This document shows positions 23,511-35,103 of a DNA stretch of 64,000 nucleotides, piece by piece. The translations under genes were made by a program, and so were the position numbers. The DNA lies in contig OY755178.1 in NCBI GenBank assembly GCA_963576735.1, forward strand, positions 13,330,001-13,394,000, written 5' to 3'. Within the stretch, counting starts at the first letter, position 1, and every line of letters begins with the position of its first letter. This DNA is from Bedellia somnulentella. Taxonomy: Eukaryota > Arthropoda > Insecta > Lepidoptera > Bedelliidae. The notes beneath the pieces were generated by a model. That model searched no databases. It worked only from the letters and a program-made list of their open reading frames with translations, and was not told the origin of the DNA.

Positions 23511-23938
23511 GGGCCTCCCCGCATTTTGCAGCTATTGCGCTCACTCTTACGTCAAATTTACTGAGAGTGACAGGGACGGAAAAAACGCGCGCGCAGGATA
23601 CATGTAGTTTATTTAGTTTTTGAATAACTATAATGTTTAAATGAAAAGTTAAACATCAAAATTGCAGATCTTAAAGCTACGCGTATATAGACACATAATG
23701 AGTTCACATGTATGATATGCCAGTGGAGCCTATACGGTTTTTATGAAAACAAAGCATGTTCCAATTCATTTTTTTTCATCATATTTTTCAACAAATTATT
23801 AGAATGTTAAACATTAAATTTTAACACCATGAACTAATTACCAACATACATTTTATTCATGTCATATCAATATCATCAAATCAGAGTTTATTGAATTTCC
23901 AAACAATCAATATCAACCTATTTTTCCGGGGACGCCCC
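23511..23938 (-). mobile_element. Short terminal-inverted-repeat element (MITE), copy 2
   Basis: Reverse-orientation copy of 2660-3088: starts GGGCCTCCCCG after TTAA and ends CGGGGACGCCC before CTAATTA. High identity over the whole length, including the CGCGCGCG stretch. Confidence 0.7.
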
Positions 23939-23994
23939 TAATTAAGATTTTGTTGCAAAATGTAGAATAAAAAATCCTGTTTCAACACATGTAT

Positions 23995-24180
23995 AATATA
24001 CTCACGGCCACACACCTCAAAAAGGGGTAGCCAGAGCTTCAGAGCTAAAAACTCCTCAGCCATGTTTCGAAGTTGATGGGGGAGAAGATGGTAGAAATAA
24101 AGTATCGTTGGTGATGGGTCTCCAACCGCATCACACAAAAAACACTTAAAAAAGCCCCATACCCTTAGTGCCCGCCCCAC
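23995..24180 (-). repeat. SINE family A, 5' part missing
   Basis: CACGGCCACACACCTCAAAA to CCCCATACCCTTAGTGCC; the head is absent. First of three A copies in 750 bp with alternating orientation. Confidence 0.65.
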
Positions 24181-24236
24181 CAGGCGACAATGGCCACTCC
24201 GCCAACAACCACCACGGCGATTAATTTGAAATATGC

Positions 24237-24472
24237 GCGTAGCGCCGGCTTAGAATATCGCTACCCCTTTCTACCCACGGGTGTCGACTATGGGTATTGG
24301 GGATTTTTATTGGATTTTTGGGCAATGCGGTTGGAGACCCATCACTAAAAACCTTTATTATACCGCCTTTTCCCCACTCAACATTCAAAAGTGGGTGAGG
24401 AATTTATAATTCCTTGGCTCTGGCTATCCCTTCTAGGGAATTATAGCCGTGAGTATATGTATGTATGTATTG
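24237..24472 (+). repeat. SINE family A
   Basis: From GCGTAGCGCCGGCTTAGAAT to TATAGCCGTGAG and (TATG)n; second of the local cluster. Confidence 0.7.
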
Positions 24473-24507
24473 GGGTGTCTTCTTATCCACTATTTTTGTT
24501 TTATGTC

Positions 24508-24742
24508 TGTTTATACATACATAATAGAAGGGGTAGCCAGAGCTAAGGAATTATATTTTTCCTCAGCCACTTTTGGAAGTTCAGTGGGGAAAAGATGGTA
24601 AAATAAAGGTGATGGGTCACCAACCGCATCGCCCAAAAATCCCTTGTAAAGCCCCAACAAATACCCTAAGTCGCATCTTACTTACACCCACGGGAAGAAA
24701 TGGGGTAGTGCTATTCTGGACCGACACTACACAGCAATGCCG
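24508..24742 (-). repeat. SINE family A
   Basis: From ACATACATAATAGAAGGGGT to GGACCGACACTACACAGC; third of the local cluster, reverse orientation. Confidence 0.75.
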
Positions 24743-24869
24743 GTTTATAAATTACTTTTGAATATAAAATTTTGTCTGTATAGTTTTTACGTGTTATAAA
24801 TATTTATATGTTATGTTATAAATGTCGTAGAAATGCAGTTGAAATGAGGTCTATCAGAAAAGTTTATGA

Positions 24870-25198
24870 CGTTTGATTATGTTAAGATGGTTTGGCCACA
24901 TAGAGAGGATGGATGATGGTTGATTGGTAAAAGATATTTATAGACCTTATGTGCATGGTAATGTTAGCAGAGGACGACCTCGGTTCACACATTTGGATCA
25001 AATAGCAAGTGTGCTCATAAAGACAGCCGGCCGAAGTATGAAGAATAAAAAAGCATGTATGAGAAGATTGATGGATGTAATTAAATAAATAAAATAGATG
25101 TAAACGAAGCCAGAGAGGTTTGTCAGGATGGTACAAAGTGGCGATCGATAGACTCTGCCTACCCTAATGGTTACTAATGGCGTGAGTATATGGATGTT
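24870..25198 (+). mobile_element. Non-LTR retrotransposon 3'-end fragment (plus)
   Basis: Covers the last coding part and 3' end of the LINE: GGATGGATGATGGTTGATTG, AGAGGACGACCTCGGTTCAC, GGCGTGAGTATATG. It meets the minus-strand fragment at 25200 tail to tail. Confidence 0.7.
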
Positions 25199-25199
25199 A

Positions 25200-26435
25200 G
25201 TATGTACGATCCTGGCAAACCTCTCTGGCTTCGTCAAATCCATCAATCTTTTCATATGCACCTGCCTTATTAAGCACATTTTCTATTTGATCCAAATGTG
25301 TCCTACGAGGTTGGATGTGTAACTAAAGTTACCTTCCACACTGGCTCTATAGATCTCTTCCACCAATTTACTGTCACCCATCCTTTCTATATGCCCAACC
25401 CAACTCAACATTCCTTTTTCTATCTTTCTTACAATGTCATCTTTTACACCACACCTTTCAAGAATCACATCATTCCTCACACGATCACATAACCTTACAT
25501 TACAAACTTTTCTGAGGGATCTCATTTCTACTGCATTCACTCTGCTTTCATACTTTTTCTGCCACACCCAACATTCACTCCCAAACAAGGACAGCATCAT
25601 GCACAGCCATTCGGGCCTTTTCGTGCAATTATTGACTAGACATTAGACTATCAAGTGCTCTGTTTACCGCATAACCCTTTTTAACTCTTCTCTCGATATC
25701 TTCATCACACTTTCTATCCCTAGTAAACTAACTTCCCAAATATACAAACTCTTTCACTTGTTCCACTTTAATACCATTAATCTCAATCAAGCATTCGGTC
25801 ATATTCTCCTTTCTCTCCAAAACCATAGTTTTGGTTTTATCCACATTCACCCTCATTCCCTTTCTTTCAAAAGACGCACATGCAATATTCATCATCATTT
25901 GCAGCTCTTCCACCGATGCAAGTAGCGCTTGATCGTCGGCGTATAAGAGGCATTTGATGAAGAATCCACCCATGATCAATCCATAATCACTTTAACACAA
26001 CTCTGTAAAACAGTCATCCATGAACAAATTGAAGAGCCTCGGAGAAGCTACACACCCCTGTCGGACACCCCGAGAGATCCCAAACCAGACAGTATTTTCC
26101 CCGTTTACTCTCACACATGCACTGGAATCCTCATAGTGTGATACAAGTGCACGTATAAGTTGACTACCCAAACCGAACTTGGACAACACCTCCCATAAAT
26201 ACTTTCTTACGACCGTACCTTACGCCTTCTCTAAATCTATGAAGGAGCAATACAACTTTCGGTTCTTAGCTAAGAACTTTTCGGTGATGCTCCTTAAAGA
26301 GAAGCTTTGGTCCATATAGCCCATTCCCTTTCTTAATCTTGCTTGAACATCCCAAATTTTATCATCCGTTTCATTCATCACTCCTTCAATCAAAACCTTT
26401 GCATACAATTTACCGATACAATATACAATTATCAA
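25200..26435 (-). pseudogene. Non-LTR retrotransposon reverse transcriptase, 5'-truncated and frameshifted
   Basis: The longest LINE coding remnant here. In order on the minus strand: GKLYAKVLIEGVMNETDD, RKLYCSFIDLEKA (palm motif), GVRQGCVASPRLFNLFMDD, CLLYADDQALLASVEELQ (catalytic YADD), NVDKTKTMVLERKE, VKEFVYLGS, then the C-terminal segment FGSECWVWQKKYES and WVGHIERMGDSKLVEEIY, then the 3' end. Frame changes occur between blocks (about 26190-26220, 25980-25990 and 25600-25730). The endonuclease half is missing. Clade is not certain; RTE-like or a related insect lineage. Confidence 0.85.
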
Positions 26436-26566
26436 ATTTTATAATAACTATTTTCTATGTCTATTTTTTATAATTTGAAGTTCTAAACTCAAAATTACAA
26501 GAACAGCGAACAAGGCCGGGGCCTTAATGTAACACCAAATGTAATTTTCTATCTAATATTAATTTA

Positions 26567-27015
26567 TCTAAATATATAAAAGGAGAAACGGACTGACTGA
26601 CTTAGAATCAATTCACAGCCGAAACTAAAACTTACTAACTTGACTGAACTATCTTAAAATTTTCTCCAGGGGTGTCTTTTAGTATGTAAGTGAGTACTAA
26701 GAAGCAAATTTTAGAAATTCCAACCCCAACGGTATGAAATAGGGGTGTGAAAATTATATGAAACTTTTTAAATTGTAGAATTAGTAGTTGGGTAAATTGT
26801 TAGAGAAATTTTAGATTTGTATTTTTCGCCAATCTAGTCTTAGTAGTAAGAATGGGTATGTTTCTTTTCGATTAAAATTTAAAATAAACTATGTAGGTAG
26901 GTAAGAGGGACAAAATTATTTTCTAAAACGGGAAAATTTAACTACATTTTTGGAGTATTAGATGTTTTAGAGACTAGATCTTATGTCACGCACACGAGTT
27001 GTGCGGGTCAACTAG
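26567..27015 (+). mobile_element. Non-autonomous Helitron, second family
   Basis: Starts TCTAAATATATAAAAGGAGA after A and ends GTTGTGCGGGTCAACTAG before T. TC…CTAG ends, A|T insertion and a GACTGACTGACT tract near the 5' end match the common lepidopteran Helitron type. No ORF. Confidence 0.75.
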
Positions 27016-27229
27016 TGAAAAATGAAATAACCGAAACGAATGTCTTTTACAAGAAACCGGCATTTTCCACCTTCAGATCTAACAGTCTAACACCTACTTC
27101 GGTCATCCATTCATTACGAAGAAGGAAGTGTTTATCGGTTAAGAATAACAATATTTCTAGAATGTTGCACGGGGCGTGAATGTTGAAATCAATCACCAAA
27201 GATTCCGTATGTCACTGGCAAACTCTGAG

Positions 27230-27447
27230 ATAATCTAGAAGGGGTATGCAGAGCTACAGAATAAGAAATTCCTTGGTGTGGTTCCAGAAGTTGAGTGCAG
27301 AAAAGTATGTAAAATAATGGTTATTGGTGATGGGTCTCCAACCGCTCAAAAATCACTTAAAAGCCCCAATATCCTAACAATCACCTCTTAGGATCCACCC
27401 CTGGGAAAATGAGTTAGTGCTATTCTAAGCCGACACTACACAGCATA
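27230..27447 (-). repeat. SINE family A, diverged
   Basis: AATCTAGAAGGGGTATGCAG to TTCTAAGCCGACACTACACA; diverged and lacking the CATA tail. Confidence 0.7.
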
Positions 27448-28002
27448 CAACTCCTATAACCTAAAACCGCATTCTATGTTTGTAGGATAAAATCAGTACT
27501 TTCGTCAGCGGAAAATCTATCTAGATACCTGGGGCCAGTCCTTCGTATGTCGTATATATGCAATGAGTTAGCTGGGTCAGTGCACACGAAAATCGGGTCT
27601 ACCCTGCCCCGCTCGCCGCCGCCGCCGCCGTCAGTGCCTTGCTTCAATAAGTTGTCTATGCGTTTTACTGTATTCGGGACTAAGCGGTCATTCACCTCGC
27701 TTCCCCTCACCTTTAATGTATGTGATTAGATTGCATCCAAAACTTTAATTAATTAGGTCACGTAAGCCCGTTTAAGTGATTTATTATGGTTATTTTTGTT
27801 GTTGTTAAATGAATGGTTTAATTTTCTGAACGGCCGATGAAGTCCCGAATTCTGTGGTACCGGCATGACATTCTGCTGTTTATAGAGGTCACGGTCACAA
27901 TTTAGTAGGTTCGGGGTACAAAGATATATAGCGTTTACGCCCCGTAGATGCTCCCGAAGTAGAGTCAGAGTACTACGTCTGAACATCACATGAAATTTTG
28001 TC
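27448..28002. other. Unassigned stretch with a short GC-rich patch
   Basis: Contains a (CCG)n patch near 27615-27632 inside open frames of 60-93 residues on both strands. None resembles a known protein and no splice or family support was found. Could be the relic of an unknown element. Confidence 0.35.
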
Positions 28003-28259
28003 TCATACATACATACATACATACATATACTCACGGCTATAAATCCCTAGGGGTAGCCAGAGCTAAAGGAATTTAAAATTCCTCAGCCACTTTTGGAAAG
28101 TTGAGCGGGAAAAAGATGGTAAAATAAAGGTTGTTGATGATGGGTCTCCAACCGTATCGCCCAAAAATCTTTTAAAAACCCCAATACCGTTAGTCGCCTC
28201 TTACGTACACCCACCGGAAGAAATGGGGTAGTGCTATTCTAAGCCGACACTACACAGCG
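28003..28259 (-). repeat. SINE family A, full length
   Basis: (CATA)n tail then CTCACGGCTATAAATCCC … GTGCTATTCTAAGCCGACAC; near consensus. Confidence 0.8.
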
Positions 28260-28574
28260 ACATTTTATCTCCTAATTATGGAATTTCCCGTAATACCTTG
28301 CCTAGACGTCATATAAACGTGATAGATCACAAATGGCAAGCCTATCGCGGTTATGTACATTGCCATGGCACAGATGCACTATTGCAATCTGGTTATATTT
28401 TACCAATTAGCCATATGGGTCTACTCAAGATATTATCCTGCAAGCTTTAATGAGAACCTCGATAAATTTACAGCACATATGACTTAAGGAATACACTGAA
28501 CTCCTTAGGCAAGTGGTTAGAAGGTAAACTGCTAGGTCCGAAGAACGCAGGTACAATTCCATGCATACCTAGGG

Positions 28575-28785
28575 ACACAATTTTATATGAAGGTTGATGA
28601 TGAATATAAGGAGAACACCTTTGGATCAAATAGAAAATGAACTCAAAAAGGCAGGCATCCGAAATCTGAAGAGTAAAGGGGCATGAATAGTCGATTGACG
28701 AATGTTCTATGAAGTTATATTGATAATTGATGATGATCGTTTCTGCCTACCCTAAGGAGAAATAATGGCGTGAGTATATTTATGT
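28575..28785 (+). mobile_element. Non-LTR retrotransposon 3'-end fragment, degenerate
   Basis: ATGAACTCAAAAAGGCAGGC and GGCGTGAGTATATTTATG mark the same LINE tail as elsewhere; 5'-truncated. Confidence 0.6.
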
Positions 28786-29837
28786 ATTTATGATAATGCA
28801 ATAAGCAATTTGCGACTCAAAATTCAAGGGACGCAAAGATCCGCTTCAGAATTCGTGTAGTTATATTCGGTCATCGGCCACTTATTTAAAGTTTTTTTTT
28901 TTCTAACTTTGATTTGTAGCACGTTCTGTATTACTTACTTTGTTTTCTCTATTATTATTCTATATTTTTTTCATGTTTTTTTTTCCAATTTGTTTGTGTC
29001 AATGCTTTTATTTTTCTTTTTATGTTCTACTGTATTTTTCTTGCTCATCTGTGCAGCGAATAAATGTCTCCTTTTCTCTTTCTCTTTCTCTTTACTTATT
29101 GCAGTAGAAAAGGTAAATGGTGGTAAAGAGTGGAATAGAGATATTGCCATCATATATTCGCGATGCATTAATCTGTCGGAGATAAATGAGGTACTGCTAT
29201 TTTAAAATGCAGTTTGTAAACTTACTTCTGTCGGCAATAATGCATACTTCATTATTAGAAAAAAACATTTATTCGTTGCCACGTCCGAAAACATTGTACC
29301 TACACGTACAAAAAAACACAAGAATGATAAAACTTATACAAGAATTAAACTGGATCCACACTGGAAAAGTACACAATATGTCAATATACATATAACCTGC
29401 GTAGCAACGAATTTGGTGACTCACTCAACATTATCGTTCTGAGTAAATTAAAACCTCACAACACTGATTTTCAGTCAGCACCAAAATAAAAAATAGAATA
29501 TAAAAGACTTTATTTTACTTCATTTTATTGTTTCACATCATAAGCAGATCAAATTCTCATTCATTATGTCTATGTAACTACAAACAAACTCAAAGAAATC
29601 GTACAAAATTCTTTTTTAAAAATAATTAGGAAGTAAGAAACGTAATTAATAATGCTGACGCACCACCTGTTACAGAATCAAAGATTTATGGCGCGTTCCG
29701 AGCGAGAGTAACTTTCAGATAAAGCAATTTCAGTCCTTATACATTAAGTATTTAAAAGTTTGTAATTCGTTATAACTTTACTTTGATCTTAATTTATTTA
29801 GAACAGTCGAACTAAAGTTTAGGGAGGTGCACTGTAC
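28786..29837. other. Unassigned intergenic stretch
   Basis: T-rich and CTTT-repeat-rich (29070-29095). The open frames there are low-complexity artefacts. No gene seen. Confidence 0.4.
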
Positions 29838-30062
29838 ACATATACTCACGGCCATAAATCCCAAAAAGGGGTAGCTAGAACTTCAGAGTTAGAAACTCCT
29901 TAGCTACATTTGGAAGTTGGTTGGGGGCAAGATGTTAGACTCAAAGTATCGTTGGTCCACATCGCGCAAAAATCACTTAAAAAGCCCCATACCCTTAGTC
30001 GCCTCTTACGACACCCGTAGGTAGAAAGGGGTAGTGACATTCTAAGGCGGCACTACACGGCA
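29838..30062 (-). repeat. SINE family A
   Basis: ATATACTCACGGCCATAAAT to GGCGGCACTACACGGC, moderately diverged. Confidence 0.7.
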
Positions 30063-30202
30063 CTGTACTCCTCGCTGTCAACCATCTTGAAACGCACATA
30101 ATATTATGAAAGGACACAAGGTACTGATGCTTTGATTAAGTTTTCGAAGCCGTCCTTTTCAGCATTCTTGCCAACTCTACTAAGCTACCAAAGTTTACAT
30201 AC

Positions 30203-30360
30203 ATACAAACATACATATACTCTCGCCATTATTTCCCATTGGGGTAGGCAGAGACACTCGATCGCCTTTTTGTATGATCCTGGAAAACCTCGTTTACATC
30301 CATCAATCTTTTCACATATGTTCTATTATTCTTCATACTTCGGACGGCTGCTTTTTAGCT
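30203..30360 (-). mobile_element. Non-LTR retrotransposon 3'-end fragment
   Basis: CATACATATACTCTCGCCAT, CCATTGGGGTAGGCAGAGAC and CATCCATCAATCTTTTCACA are the reverse complement of the LINE tail. Confidence 0.6.
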
Positions 30361-32371
30361 TTTTATCAATGTTTGTTGCTTCTAAATAACTTGCTCGGCA
30401 CTGCGAGTACGAGCTATTATGCATTCGATGTACAATACTGTCAGCAACGGCATACATAAAACTGACCTTTCTTTTACCAATCGCGAATATAATAAGAAGG
30501 GACCTTTATGTAATCTGATGTTTTTCGACTAATCCTTTATTCATTTTTATTCCTTTATTCATTCATTAAATTAATATGGTGTCAAGGTAGTTGACAAGAT
30601 GAAAAAATTGTGAGGATGTCATGAGAAAACAAATGGGCTATACGACAGATAATATAATACTATACTGAGTTACACTTAATGTGACTCGAGAGCTTGTTAG
30701 TTCAAAGCGACTCTAAAATAAAATAAAAACTTAGTGAGTGAGTTTAGGCTACTTATTTTCAGCTTCCACCAAGAAGTTATGACGTTTAAACCAACATTTT
30801 TAGTCCGAGAAAACCTTATTCACAAGCATTATGTTACACGCTTAGCACTTAGTTTCAATCCAGATCTCCACCTGTATTTCAACAATAAATTAATATAATA
30901 CTTTAACTAACCCGTACAGTTTGCCACCACTGTATTACAATTCACTACGCTACAGGTGTGCTGTTAACTTTCTTTTTGGTTGACTTAGTAGTCTTTTATA
31001 AAAAGATCAGTGTCTTCCAGGCTCTCAATAGAGCATAACACAATCCAACTCAAGTAAATTAAAGTAGCTATAAATATTATTAGAACAGTGCAATCGTGAT
31101 AAACAAGTGAATGAAAATAGGTCAAATTCGTCACTTTCATCGATAAAGTCATTTTGTACGTGCAAGTTGAAGACGGACAGCTTTTCAAACCCCATTTTAA
31201 CAAAACAAACATTAGTATATGTCTTTAGTCATACATAAGGTACTCGTACCAAATAACAAAATCTCCGTAGCGTTCTGTTTTAATTCATTATTATCATCAG
31301 AAGGTGATTCACATGGTAAATTAGCAGTTAATTAGCATAATAATAGATCTTTGCGATTAGAATTCGATACCATACCATACTATTATGTAAACTTTGTAGG
31401 CGTATGATATGGCTTCTTCACCAAGCCGAATTTTCTGATTATGGTAGTATGACTTTATGTGACACTGATCACCATAAAGCCGGTGTTAAGATGGTAAATA
31501 AACTTGAGGTGAAGGTTGCATACCTCATCAAATGTTTAGGGCGTCTCCTCAAGTACTAGCTAGCTATACTACTCAGCCACTAGCCTATGGTACCGGCTCA
31601 GCGAATACACTACAACCAGCCAGTCTGTGCCGTATCGCGATAGAGAACGCTGTGTTTCGTGTCATAGACAATCCGGTTTTTGTTTATCCTGTGATTTCCC
31701 GCGAAAAGGTATTGTCGGCCATTGTTGTGAAATGTTTTTTATTTATTTAAATATTTTGCTTTTATGTGTTTGTGATGTACTTTGTAATGTGATGATAACT
31801 AGTTTGTTTCTGTGTTTGTATTTTCGTGATCGTGTAGAGTTGTTTAGACGCACGTGGAGTTCTAATGCCGTTAGTTGTTGGTAGTGCTTAGTAAACTTGT
31901 TTGACAAGTTTTCATCAATGAGCGATGATTAATCAATTACTCTATCAAGTCCACACTCAATACAAATAAGTTTGTTTGCAGTCCGATTTTTTGATTCAGT
32001 AAACTTTACTTTTATTTAATGTTGCAAATAAATGTTTATTTTATTCTTCTTAGTTTCCAATAAGATTGCTCGATTAGTAAGTATCGAGTTTCCAGCACTG
32101 ACATAATTTATTTTCGCGGTAACGTAAAATAGTTACTGCTATTTTCATTACTTCTAGTGAAAATAAAATGGTCCAGTTTCTGTTTCCAACATAGTTAGTA
32201 TCCGTTATTGTAGCCAACTCTACATAACTCTATGTTGAAGAATTTTTTCATATACATTAGATTTTGTAGAGCAGTTGAAATGTTTATTTTATTGCAGCTT
32301 AATGGGATATTGATAGACTTATAGAGTTTAAATATTGAACTGTATCTGTCGCAAGTAATAGTATTATAAAA
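30361..32371. other. Unassigned intergenic stretch
   Basis: About 2 kb with no supported gene. Around 31640-31740 a short open frame contains RCVSCHRQSGFCLSC, a Cys-rich pattern vaguely like transposase C-terminal zinc fingers, but too weak to call. Confidence 0.35.
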
Positions 32372-32690
32372 TACTAACAAATACTCACGTCTTTTATTCC
32401 TATTGGGGTAGGCACTAGGCAGGGACTATTGATCTCCACTTTGCACGATTCTGACAAACGTATCTAGCTTCCCTCACATTCATCATTCTTCTTGTACATT
32501 GCTCTTTTATGATTCACTTCGGATTATCGCCTTTGTAAGATCGTCTTCCATCTGGTTTTCAAACGTTTTGCATGATCGGCATCTACTAACAATAATATCC
32601 ACATTGGCTCTATATAACTCTTTCGGCATTTTTCTTCAGCAGTCCGCTCCATGTGCCTAAAGCACGTTCCTTTTTCTATTACTATGCATT
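32372..32690 (-). mobile_element. Non-LTR retrotransposon 3'-end fragment (minus)
   Basis: ATTGGGGTAGGCACTAGGCA, CATTCATCATTCTTCTTGTA and TCCATGTGCCTAAAGCACGT correspond to the LINE 3' coding end and tail, strongly degenerate. Confidence 0.55.
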
Positions 32691-32692
32691 GA

Positions 32693-32935
32693 GACCTAAT
32701 GTGGAAAAGGTAATGTTACTAAAGGATGACCTCGGAGGGCAAAATATTTAAACTAAATAGAGAGTGTGCTCAAAAAGGCAGGCGTCCTAAGTACGAAGAA
32801 TGAAAGAGCATGTATGAAAAGATTGACGGATGTAAACGAAGCTAGAGATATTTGCCAGGATCGTACAAGTGGTGATCCATAGTATCTACCCCCCTCCCCT
32901 AATAGGAAATAATGGCGTGATTATATGTATGTACC
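32693..32935 (+). mobile_element. Non-LTR retrotransposon 3'-end fragment (plus)
   Basis: GTAATGTTACTAAAGGATGA, GTGTGCTCAAAAAGGCAGGC and GGCGTGATTATATGTATG; the same LINE as the preceding fragment but opposite orientation, separated by a few bases. Confidence 0.6.
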
Positions 32936-33384
32936 TATGTATTTATAGAAAAATATAGGGCAGTATTATTATGTGCTTTTATTGCCAGTTAATTCACAAA
33001 GATCACACTTTTAATATGCTTACCTTATTTAAATAAGGGACTGCCCTTCACATACCTCTTGAATTATTGGCAAATATAATAAACACTTACACTGTGTGGT
33101 ATTATTATTACGCACATATTGACTTAGTATATAAGTCAAGTACGCAGATGAAATCATCACTTAACCATGTCTTAGCTATAACTAACTTTACAATTCTCAT
33201 GGACCTCTTTGTAGGGTTATCACACGATTCCGTTTATTCCCATGGGTTTATAAAGTATCGCTTTTTTATTGGCTGGTTTTTTTTTTGCATTGATGAATAT
33301 TTACCACATTATAATCACAAAAGCGTTTCCTAGGAATTCTTAGTATTCCAGCTCAATTTTTTACGGTGATGCCTTACTACCTAC

Positions 33385-33632
33385 CTATAGGCTCTGCTAG
33401 AAATCCCTTAAAGGGGTAGCTTGAAAGAGAATTAACAATTCCTTAGACAATTTTCATGTTGATTGGTGAGAAGTTAGTAATAATAAAGTATTGTTGGTGA
33501 TAGGTCCTACATATAGGTAGCTACATCCGCCAACAATCAATAAGAAGGCCCCATATGATCACTCGCCTCTCACGACTTTAACGGGAATATATGGGTTAGT
33601 GCTATTCTTAGCCCACGCTACACAACTCTTTG
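33385..33632 (-). repeat. SINE family A, diverged
   Basis: AATCCCTTAAAGGGGTAGCT to GCTATTCTTAGCCCACGCTA with many substitutions. Confidence 0.55.
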
Positions 33633-35097
33633 AGGTTATAGTGGCAATATCTACCTACCGTGATTGAATGATGTAGACTTTAAGCTGATTTTTGGGTGGT
33701 CTGGCTATAAACTGATAATGATAACCAACTATCCTTTATTTTACCATATTTTTCCCACTGAAGCTATACCTATCCTAATTACAACACAGGCGTTATTTGT
33801 ATCAAGTAGGTACATTATATTAGAATACATTCGTAAAGCAAACTCTTGTTTAAAGGTCTACTGTGTATATGTGTCTTTATTAATTATCTTTCCATGCAAT
33901 TCAATGTTGTTAGGTGAGTTTGTATAAGAAAAGACACCACGTACTACGTTTCACCAAATCAGAAACGTTTTCAAACACGCATAAGGAGATTCAATCAATA
34001 GTTCTCGACTACCCAAATCGTAATTAAAAGATTCAGTATAAATATGAGGAATTATGTTTTTATATATTGAAAAAAAGCTAAAGTAAATTTTCTAAGTAAA
34101 TGTGCACAAATTAAAACAACGCAATACTAAACCTAAAACTAAAGAAAATAAGGTTTAGAAGAAAACGAAAACATTTTAAACTACAATATAACCAATAAAA
34201 AAAAACATTTGAATAATAACAAATACCAAAATTATTGAGAAAACAGACATGTCTACAGGTATATAAGATTTTCTAATTAATTTTGACATAGACAGGCCTT
34301 GTTTCACCTCTTCTATGGCTTGTTATACGTGGCCGCCACTCTTTATACCAAATTTACACCTATACAACTTTAAGACCTAAAGGCCACCTGTTCTGCAACC
34401 AAAATGCTCTATCGATTGCATACTGATATTACAACTTTTTAATTACTTGACTAAAGCATGGGTAATTAATATTAAAAGTTCAAAGGTCCCTTTTATAGTG
34501 CAATGATGAAATTGCCATGCCATTCATCACATTGGCAACTATGTTAATATTTCGGTGAGTGAACGAGTTGATTGCTTGTTGATGATTGAGAACATTAATA
34601 GCTTAATACAAAATGATCAGTGAAATTGTACAGTGCACTAATACGTCAAATATTAAAAGAATAATATTATTTTTGACCTTTTAATGTTAAACCATTTTCC
34701 CCGTCTGTCCTTCCAAAAGTAGAGCAGCTGAGAAATATTTTATTCTGTTGCTCTGGTAACTCTTTTTCGGGATTGACTGCCGTAAGTAAAGGTTATGTTA
34801 AACTATTTTAGGTGAATTCGAGGAAACAAGCGTTACAGTGATATAATATATATTTTCTCATAAAGTCATGTAAGAATAAGAAGTATCTTTGTTTATGAAT
34901 GTGTTTCTAAATTAAAAAAGGTAGTTTTTCTAACAATCCATACAATTTATTGTCTAAAAACTACTTAATAGCTGAACAGATTTCCTAAATCTAGATTTGG
35001 GTGATTATAAAGACAGAGAGCAACCAGGAACTACTTTAATCAATATTTTTATTTTCTTCAAATACACATTCATATAATTTACTCCTTTTTGTTACAG
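33633..35097. other. Region upstream of the MINPP1-like start codon
   Basis: The 3' part is intron, since an acceptor (TTTTTGTTACAG) ends at 35097. A degenerate SINE A remnant lies near 34690-34790. No upstream exon was identified. Confidence 0.45.
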
Positions 35098-35103
35098 TGG
35101 AGA

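Noticed and set aside
27474..27710. 78-residue open frame with a poly-Gly stretch
   Set aside because: No family resemblance, no splice or start support, and the glycine run comes from a (CCG)n patch.
28909..29205. Phe/Leu-rich 98-residue membrane-like protein
   Set aside because: Low-complexity T-rich DNA gives hydrophobic frames by chance; no homology or splice context.
31640..31740. piggyBac-type C-terminal zinc finger (RCVSCHRQSGFCLSC)
   Set aside because: Cysteine spacing only partly fits, no DDD domain or TTAA-bounded ends were found, and the frame closes quickly.
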